A stretch of 64,000 nucleotides of DNA from Triops longicaudatus (taxonomy: Eukaryota > Arthropoda > Branchiopoda > Notostraca > Triopsidae), in contig JAGQDJ010000131.1 of the NCBI GenBank assembly GCA_022885665.1, positions 62,001 to 126,000 on the forward strand, given 5' to 3'. The translations under genes were made by a program, and so were the position numbers. Shown here piece after piece: positions 56,253 through 64,000 of the stretch (positions are counted from its first letter, which is position 1; each line of letters begins with the position of its first letter). The notes beneath the pieces are model-generated. The model worked only from the letters and a program-made list of their open reading frames with translations, was not told the DNA's origin and made no database searches.

Positions 56253-59200
56253 TTCTAAGCAAGCCCCCACTTTGCCACCACTTTGGACACTTTGGCTCTT
56301 TAACCTTTTCAAAACTTGCTGGAAGACAAAAGGTGCAAGGAAATGGTCGATCCTTCGCTCCGGTTGTTAAGGATGGTAACAGCAGAGGATCCTTTTGTTT
56401 TGGAGGAGAGGAAGTATTTCTAGCTAAACCATGGAGGCAGTGCAATTCCGTAATCGCCAGCCACGTTACCACCACCACTGAACCAAAACGTTGCAAGCTG
56501 GTAATATGACAATAATAAGCAAAAGGAACGAAAAGCAAGAGTGCGCTGCGAAACTAGATAAAGGACTCCCGGGCGAGTCACTTTACGTGTGGCGTTGGCG
56601 GCCGCGAGATTCCCTCTTAATTTCCATTCGACTGTAGGGCAAAACTGAACGTAGCACATCGATCCAAGACAGAAGGCCTCGAGCTGAAGTGATAGCAAAA
56701 GAAAGAGAGAGAGAGAATCATAGTGGGCATGCGTCCTGCTGGGAACCACCGAGCTTTGTTTCCCGTGAGCAGAGGAAACCCTTGCCGCGGAGGAGAGAGA
56801 AGGCGCGTGCTTAGCGACGTCTGTATATGCCGCTGCGTAGATGAAACGAATCTACTGCTAAGGGCGCGGGTTACGGGAGGACTATACACAATAGGGACCC
56901 CGTATAAAAGAGAATTGAGGGATCAAGCAGCGAAAACGCCATGCGCCATGTGTGCTTCATGTGCTATTGATTGTTTGCACCTCCCCTCCTTACTCTACAC
57001 TACACCGTTAAGCTTCCCTTATGTTCTCCGTCACCCAACCGCCCGCAATTCCATCGCTCCACGATACATGAAGCCAAACTTTCCTCCATGCGGGTGGCCT
57101 TGGGGACAGCCTCTGTTTTGTAACTCGGAAAACTCGGTACTCGAGCGAGGAAGATTGGATTTAAAGTCGCTTCATTCAAGCGTCAACAATTACGACAGTT
57201 TGTTTTATTTACACTTAAGCCAAGCAAAACGCTATCAAGTTCTCGGACACCAGCCTTGACGTACTGTTCGAGCTCGAGTTTGACGAGTTTTTATTTTAAG
57301 AGTGTGACTGTCAGCTGATAAGCATCGGCTCTGGACGGTGGACTGCAGTCGATAGAGTAGTATTTCAGTACCATTTTGGACCACTATTTTTTTTTTTTTT
57401 TTTTTTTTTTTTGGTTTTACAGAGTTTTAAACCGGTGAAGTTCCTTAAAAGTATCTGATTTTTGTTAGGTTTAGTGTAATTTTCTCACGTTAGAGGTGGT
57501 TAGTAACATTAGTACACTTACTAAAAAGTTGTTTTTTACATCCAGGCGATGAAATGGATAAAGACCTGAAGAATATGTTTAATTTAAATAAAAGTAAATA
57601 AGGGTAGAGAGGAAACTTAGATTATGGTAGATTAACTTTCCTTTCCGCTTCAGGACGATCAAAAATAGGGGAAAAGGGACAAGGAAGACACGTTTGGTTG
57701 TAACAAACCAGACAATGTATGTAAGTTAATTGCGGCAAGAAAAGTAACCCAGATACCGGAGACAAAAATGCTGGTACCTTCACGGCTACGGTGGCCCTTA
57801 TAGAGCTAATGTGATGCTCTCGCTAAATTGCCAACGAAGACAGTAATTTCGTTTTGTCTGTTTTCGAGTAGTGGACACGTGATGCTACTCTCGTGTGATG
57901 GCAGGGTAGATCCCTGTCCTTTTCTGCAGATCTTAGGAAGCTTTGGATAAGGAAAGACGCAAAATGTACTGGGATTTCCACTGTTGCTAACCAATGGTTA
58001 TATTCAAGAGAACGGAGGAGAATGTCTGTTCTTCTGTATTTTCTGTCCGGTACTTCCACTGAGGTGGAAGAAATCCTGGGCTTAAAGAATGGTTTGACGT
58101 CATGTTTACAGATTACCTCGAGGTCCATGAAGTTTCAAATACAGTAGAAACCCTCTTATCAAACTCCGCTTTCACTGGGTAAAAATTATTCACGCGTCGA
58201 CTTTAAAATTTTTCCAAGTAATGTAGAAAAGAAAAGGTAGGCCTCCCATCGAATTTGGGTTGAGCATTACCTCAATTGATTGAGAGCAATGTGTAATTAC
58301 AAAGTACAAAAACGAAAAAAAAGGTATTGCAAGTTAACTTCACCATCAATTTATTCCCAAAAGTTCTGAACTGTCACCACGACTACGGCTTAATTTCTTT
58401 CGCTAACCTTGTGCGACGTTAAGACCTTCAGTAATATTGTCGGTTCCGTATCATAAGCAATACCGTAACATAAAGCCTCTTTTCTGCTGACATGTCGGAC
58501 CTTCACCTACGTATATGTCTCTGTTTTTATTTATACTACTACTACTATATAATTGAAAAGCACATTAATTTATTCGTAAAGTATTTCATTTGCATTAACT
58601 TTCCAACTTAAACCCAGACCAATTATGAATTTCTTTTATATGACGTAGTTCTTACTGCTACAGTAACAATTCTTTTCAGTCATTTTCTGATGTTTACTTA
58701 CTTTTCCTGCTTTCACGTGACAACAAAACTTCATGTATAGGTGTTTTGTGCTTTTGTTATAATTTTGTACACATGTTATTGAAATGTTATTGTAGCCAAC
58801 AATTAAAAACCTACTATGCACTGTTTTAGCATATCAATTCATAAAGTTCCAATAGTTTGTTTAAAAAAAGCAGCACACGTTAAGCTATGCGTTATCTCCA
58901 CTTAATGGGGGCCTTGACTTCTAATTATGTTAATTCGTCGGAGTAAATCTGGAGTTTTTGTAATTTACGTCTTGCATTTGAGTCGGTGCCGTCAACTTTT
59001 TGAATCCTGATCCACAATTTTGATATCATGAGTTCTAGTGTATCCAAAACGGTGAGCCTGGTAAGGCTTCAATGCACTTTGACGTAGTTTTTTGAAGACG
59101 TGCGCTTGCACGTATTTGCAGGTTTAAACCATGGTTGTTTAAACTTAGCGGGGAAGTGTTTTTCTATCGCAGAAAGTGATTACAAGCATTATTGCTGTGA

Positions 59201-59890
59201 GAAGTAGAAAAAGTTGGCCTAGCTTGCGAAACATACAAGCTTAACGAAAACTAATACTACAAAAAGTACAGGTTTGGGCATTTTTCCTTTTATATCCCTC
59301 TTTCTTTCTATTTTTTTTTTCGTTACCGTCGGTGTCAGTGGTTAAAATTTTAATTAAAATTAGAAATAAAATTAAAATGATTTACACTAGACCTGACCTC
59401 ACCTAAATTTTCCCTTTTTCCCATATTCTTCGTGGTTAAAGAGGTCACCTTGTTTAAGTTAGGTAGGCCTATGGTTAGTTCAAGTTAACTCGTATTAATT
59501 TTAGTTAAGTTGGGTTAGGTTAAATAAGGCTCGGTCAAGGTTTTCTTTGTTGGACAACTTGCATGCGCGCAACGTGCTTTCGTAATTTCCTTTGTGACAT
59601 CTACGAGATAGGTGGAGCTTTAAGCTAAAGATATTTATCCTATCTAAGCGGTTTTTCGGCTGTACCAGAAACACGAATATCGCGCCGATCGTATGGGGTC
59701 TGCCAAGAGCCGAGTTTTGCTTTCGGGCGCTTATGAAGCTTGTATACATACATTTCGGAGACCACTTTCCCTACCACTGGGATATATAGAGCTTCATTTT
59801 TGCTAAATGGCACTTCAATATAAACCTGTATGCTAAACGGGAAGCCTGGCTTTGACAGCAGGGAACCGTGTTAGTAGCAGGAGCGTTTTG
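56253..59890. other. Divergent spacer between PCSK2 and the NEK gene
   Basis: The first 1 kb is GC-richer and probably contains the PCSK2 promoter and leader. A plus-strand TATAAAAG at about 56903 has no gene behind it that I can support. T26 lies at 57387-57412. A GGTTA-like tract lies at about 59390-59530. A 178-codon plus-strand frame (56723-57259) starts with GTG and resembles nothing known to me. Confidence 0.4.
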
Positions 59891-59897
59891 GGGAGTG

Positions 59898-59910
59898 GTT
59901 GCCTAGCAAC
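59898..59910. promoter_or_regulatory. RFX X-box upstream of the NEK gene
   Basis: GTTGCCTAGCAAC matches the X-box consensus RYYNYY-N(1-3)-RRNRAC with a 1-base spacer and is a near-perfect palindrome. It lies about 400 bp upstream of the ATG at 60308. RFX factors bind such sites before ciliary genes. Confidence 0.65.
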
Positions 59911-60307
59911 ACAGTTAGGCGCACCAGTTTCCCATTGAAACTGCGTTAAGACCGCTTAAATAAGCACTGTGCGCTGTAAACCTTAACATATTATAGTCAG
60001 GTTCATGAAAACCGAAAAGACAAAGTTTGCGCGCAGTATTATCAGTAGTACCAGCCAAAGTTACCAGTAAATCCTGTAGGAGCATGGTCGAAAATGCCCT
60101 TTGAGCTGGAAATGACCTACGTTACGGTTCTTTGTTCTTCAAACTCGCACTGGAAGGCGACTGCGCGAAAGGAGTGTTTGGGAATCGTAACCACCACAAC
60201 GCATTGTAAACATAAAAGAAACTCAAGTTGCCAGTATTTGCTGGTGCTACGGAAGCGGCAGGTTCTTCTACGGCCTTCGTTGCAAAAGGAGGATATTTTA
60301 TGTTGAA

Positions 60308-63300
60308 ATGAGTAATAAAAAGAATAGCTCCGGCAGTAAAACAATTCGCAAAATGGAAGGCTACGAAAAGATTCGCACCGTTGGGAAAGGTATGATACTA
60401 CAGTTACTGTACTTTTCCGTGTCGACGTAGATTTTCCTTCTGTTACGTTTATGATCTACGTAGGAGCGTTCGGGACAGCCAATTTGTATCTGAGACAACG
60501 CGATCAGAAGCTGGTGATCATTAAGGAAATTAATATGCATGAGTTGTCCGGCTCAGAGCGACTCTTGGCTTTGAATGAGGTCAAAGTGCTTTCTTCCATG
60601 GTGCATCCTAATATTATCAGGTGAGCCCGTCAAATTCCCTACTAGGGAAACTGCAACGAAGCGTGACGTGAACTCCACAAAATTAGCGGTAATTCTCTTG
60701 TTATAGTTATTATGACAGCTTTGAAGAAGACGGTTTGCTGATGATTGAAATGGAGTACGCGGACGGTGGAAATCTCGACCAGTACCTGTCAAACCAGACG
60801 ACGCCACTTGAAGAACTGCAGGTTCTGCGCATTTTCCAGCAATTAGCCTCTTCGTTGGCGCACATGCACGAGAACAATGTCCTCCACAGGTAAAGACAAT
60901 CCCTCCTCGTAACTTCGCCTGTTTTTCTTTAACTTTCTGACTGATAATCGATGTAGGGACTTAAAGACCGCCAACGTGTTCCTAACCAAAGAAGGCGTGG
61001 TGAAGGTGGGCGACTTTGGTATTTCTAAAATGTTAACTACAAGACGAAACGGCGCCCACACAGTTCTCGGGACACCGTACTATATCAGTCCCGAGATGGT
61101 AAGATTGTCATCGTATCTCACATTTAGTTCATTAACGTTTTTACCTTTCACTTTATGAAGATATTCGTGCGTTTTTGTTCGTAATTTTCTTTGTTTGGTT
61201 ACCTTGTAAATCCAGGGATATAAAAGTTAAAAGAAACTAGCCGCACTTCCTTTTGTTTCGAATGCCCTAGCCCAGGATAAGAGAAAGAAGCATGTTGGAC
61301 TTGGCTTTAGGCCCTCTTTCCCATAATAAAAGGTCAACTAGCGACTATTCATTTTGTAGCCTCGATATAACTAAATGATTACCTTTATTCGTAACTTCCA
61401 TGCTATCAGAATAAATTTAAACCTAATACTGCAGAAGACTTCGAAGTTTTTCTGAAAACTAAGTATTCGCGAGAAAACCGCAACAATTGGCAATATTTCT
61501 GACGTCAACAGTTTCTTATTCAAATTTGTAGTTCAAATTTCAGTTTTTGGTTTTATTAACTGATTCGTTTTGGTCCGGTTCTTTGCAACTCTCAGTGTGA
61601 AGGAAAACCGTATGACGACAAGTCTGACATCTGGGCTTTGGGGTGCATTCTCTACGAGATGGTTTGTCTTCAAAAAACTTTCGATGGATCTAACCTTCCA
61701 GCGTTGGTCAACAAAATCGTCAAGGTACGCTTCGTACGACTTACATTACGTGTTAATTTTTTGTTTTATTTTTCTGGGTCAAAAGGGTCAATTTGCCCCA
61801 ATTCGAGGCAACTATTCACCACTTCTCAAAATGCTGATACATGACATTCTACAAAAGCAACCAGAATACCGTCCGACTGCGGAAGAAATTTCAAAGAAGC
61901 GTTTGCCGGAGATTCTGGCCCAGTTCGACATCTCTACCTTGGATCATGAAGGATTCGATCCCACCGAACTCACCTACAACTTGACAAACGAAGACGGATC
62001 CAGGTGTTAAGCAACTTCTTTCGAAATATCTATCTTATTTAGCAACGTACACTTAATATTTGACAGGGTTTCCAGCAAGACTCAACGGTATGACGTCATA
62101 CGGGTTTCGGTTTCCCTCTTGGGGTGATTGCTGTACGGTTCAAACTTAGATTTTCTTCAACAGATCCGTGGTGTACTGCGTTCGAATAACAGATTCGGGT
62201 CTTTCGTTATCTCCAATGCCATTACCGGCTCGTATTCGCGTGCGTGAAATTACTACCAGCGAAAGTCACGTAATCGTTATAACTACTGGTAATCAAGTTA
62301 CTTCTTGAAGTTGCCCGAAAATGCTTTGATCGTCTTTAATCTCGTAATTACCATTTTGAAACTTTGGAAAATCAGATCTCATGGTTTACTCGTGGGGAAG
62401 AGGTTCCGAGGGCCAATTAGGACATGGCGGTAAACCTGAATGGCAGAAGAAGCCTTTACTTATTGAAGCTCTCAAAGGAAAATCCATCGTCAAGTAAAAG
62501 ACATAATTAATCTTCGATTTCAAAGTTAATGTTGTGAAAGGAGTGGAGCAGGCGAAGGCTTCAGCGTCTTTGTAAGCGAATCCGGAATCGTTATGAGCTG
62601 TGGAGATGGAACGAATGGCTGTTTGGGTCAGGGCAATTTGGACAGTTTGGCTACACCGAAGATTATTGGTACTTCCTAATTATTTTTACTGACTAGTGTA
62701 TTGACAGTGTCCTGTTGACCTATAGAGAGTCTATTAAGCGTGGATATTAATGTCATAGCGTGCGGACCACAACATGTTGTGGCTTTGTCCAACGAAGGGG
62801 ATGTTTATGCCTGGGGCAATGGACCGAGCGGCTGCCTAGGTTTGGGAGAAGCTCAACAAAAAACGTTAGATAAATATCCTACATTTATTAATAACGGCTT
62901 AACGAATTAAGTGCAATGATGAAACGAAAAGAAACGTTATTCGTCACTAGATGTTGTAATGGTTGTAAACGCCATAATTTGAGTTCTTAAAATAATTCTA
63001 GTGAAATCTTAATTTCTGTGGATTAAAGCGTTGGCATTGTCATAATTTGCACTTAAAATTAAGATGCATAACTTGATAACTTTTGGGCTTGTAGTGAAAG
63101 TTTACTAAGAACATCACAACAAGGTAGCTACACATGTTAGCTCTAGTAGCCTGTGCTTGTAACACCGTGATGCAAGGTAATGAAGGCGATTTTTCTTACT
63201 AGGTCTAGTCCAATGATCGTGGAGCTACATCGGCAGCATAATATCTGTACTATTCGCTGTGGCATGGACGGTACGCTGCTGTTGACAGAATTAGGGACTG

Positions 63301-64000
63301 TTTTGGCCTGCGGAGATAATCGACATAATCGATTTGGTCTCCGGGGAGGGTTTATCCCGTGGAAGGTGACAGCAAAGATAACAAGACTTCCTTTCGTCCT
63401 GAATCTCGGTGATAGACGCTGACAGTTTGTTTTTGTTTATTTAACGAAAGGAGTCAAGAAGCTTGTTTTGGACTCCGACCGAATGCAAAAATCTTCCTGC
63501 CAAGTACGTGGAAGCCTCTATAGGCAGGGATCACTGCACATTTCTCACGGAAGGCGGACAAGTGATGACCTTAGGCTCTAATGAGATGGGACAACGCGGA
63601 GTCGGAAAACGAGGATCTGCCAGTTCCAGTGCAACTGGCGTACCGGGTTTGGATGGTAGGGTTGTCACAGTTACGTAACCCTGGCTTTCTAATTTTAAAA
63701 AATTTCGTGGTTCGCCTCCCATCTGTCGTTTAACTTTACTTCGTGTACAAAATACATAAAATAGAGGATTATACTGTTCAGCAGTAAGACTAAGCAGCAA
63801 GAATGAGTAGTAAATAACGTTAAAGTAAAATCTGGAATGAGAACTGATCAGAATATATATTGTAATCACAGATTGATATGTAAATGTTACTAGAATTTAC
63901 CTATTGAAACGTTTTGACGCAGTTTAAATACTCAAGCAAATAATTATTGCTACGAAATAATGATTCAAATTAATATGTTTTAAAAATCATATTTACGTAG
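60308..64000 (+). CDS. NEK8/NEK9: NIMA-related kinase with RCC1 repeats (NEK8/NEK9 type, fly niki), 3' end outside window
   Basis: Serine/threonine kinase acting in mitosis and/or cilia. Thirteen exons are visible: 60308-60389, 60464-60620, 60707-60889, 60957-61098, 61596-61724, 61786-62003, 62067-62087, 62164-62288, 62376-62493, 62541-62668, 62726-62864, 63203-63365 and 63451-63655. These give at least 603 residues; the last ends at a GTAGGG donor, so the gene continues beyond the window. Kinase motifs: GKGAFG (26-31), Lys48, HRDLK (140-144), DFG (160-162), TPYYISPE. The kinase part resembles NEK8 (KLVIIKEI, NLPALV). After about residue 312 come RCC1 blades (VYSWGRGSEGQLGHG, AWGNGPSGCLGLG, VLACGDNRHNRFGL) in the NEK9 order. 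A 21-nt microexon sits between kinase and RCC1 parts. The start could also be the in-frame ATG at about 60353. Confidence 0.92.

Noticed and set aside
56723..57259. 178-codon plus-strand open frame upstream of PCSK2
   Set aside because: It starts with GTG, lies in the GC-richer PCSK2 leader/promoter region, has no recognisable domain, and its composition looks like non-coding frame. Kept only as unexplained.
57823..58128. 101-codon minus-strand frame
   Set aside because: No similarity, no supporting splice or promoter signals, and it lies in a gene-free spacer.
1..64000. CRISPR arrays, operons, tRNA or rRNA genes
   Set aside because: No regularly spaced identical repeats, no tRNA-type GGTTCRANNCC box in a cloverleaf context and no rRNA-like sequence were seen; the gene structures are eukaryotic.

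Overview
This is a nuclear window from an animal genome. The sequence is AT-rich, the genes have many short GT-AG introns, and there are four RR-type chitin-binding cuticle protein genes, so the organism is an arthropod. A crustacean is more likely than an insect such as Drosophila, because an intact methionine synthase reductase is present and Drosophila lacks that pathway; this is inference, not proof.

Layout. 1-1553 (+): 3' part of a CAS-family adaptor (BCAR1/p130Cas). 2352-4389 (-): CFDP1/BCNT chromatin protein, 5 exons. 5202-5976 (+): TMEM170, 3 exons. 6510-11010 (-): secreted membrane-dipeptidase-type metallopeptidase, 10 exons, with a solo LTR and a broken LINE inside one intron. 13552-22804 (-): four two-exon cuticle protein genes, each with its own TATA box and TCAGT initiator. 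23794-29223 (+): methionine synthase reductase (MTRR), 11 exons. 33039-37506 (+): weak exon candidates of one or two unidentified genes; one exon has a PWGxPGxGAP-type motif like that of centrosomal CSPP1. 40041-44055 (+): a decayed 5'-truncated BEL/Pao retrotransposon. 44466-46621 (-): AIMP2, 6 exons. 48425-56252 (-): prohormone convertase 2 (PCSK2/amontillado), 13 exons. 60308 to beyond the window end (+): a NEK8/NEK9-type kinase with RCC1 repeats, 13 exons seen, with an RFX X-box about 400 bp upstream.

Exon models were assembled by hand. Every internal junction keeps the reading frame, uses GT-AG, and gives a protein of about the length expected for its family (CFDP1 301 aa, TMEM170 158, dipeptidase 505, MTRR 696, AIMP2 373, PC2 661).

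The clearest surprises are: BCAR1-CFDP1-TMEM170 adjacency, which is also the vertebrate order; a dipeptidase with a novel N-terminal extension carrying a duplicated Cys/His-His motif behind a furin-like RPKR site; a consensus X-box before the NEK gene and a 21-nt microexon inside it; several undescribed-looking repeats (a 205-bp solo LTR with GTAG duplications, a 199-bp hAT-like MITE, another MITE with 30-bp inverted ends, a long inverted repeat in an MTRR intron, and a roughly 650-bp dispersed family present three times); and scattered degenerate TTAGG/GGTTA-like tracts in introns and spacers. No CRISPR array, tRNA or rRNA gene was seen.
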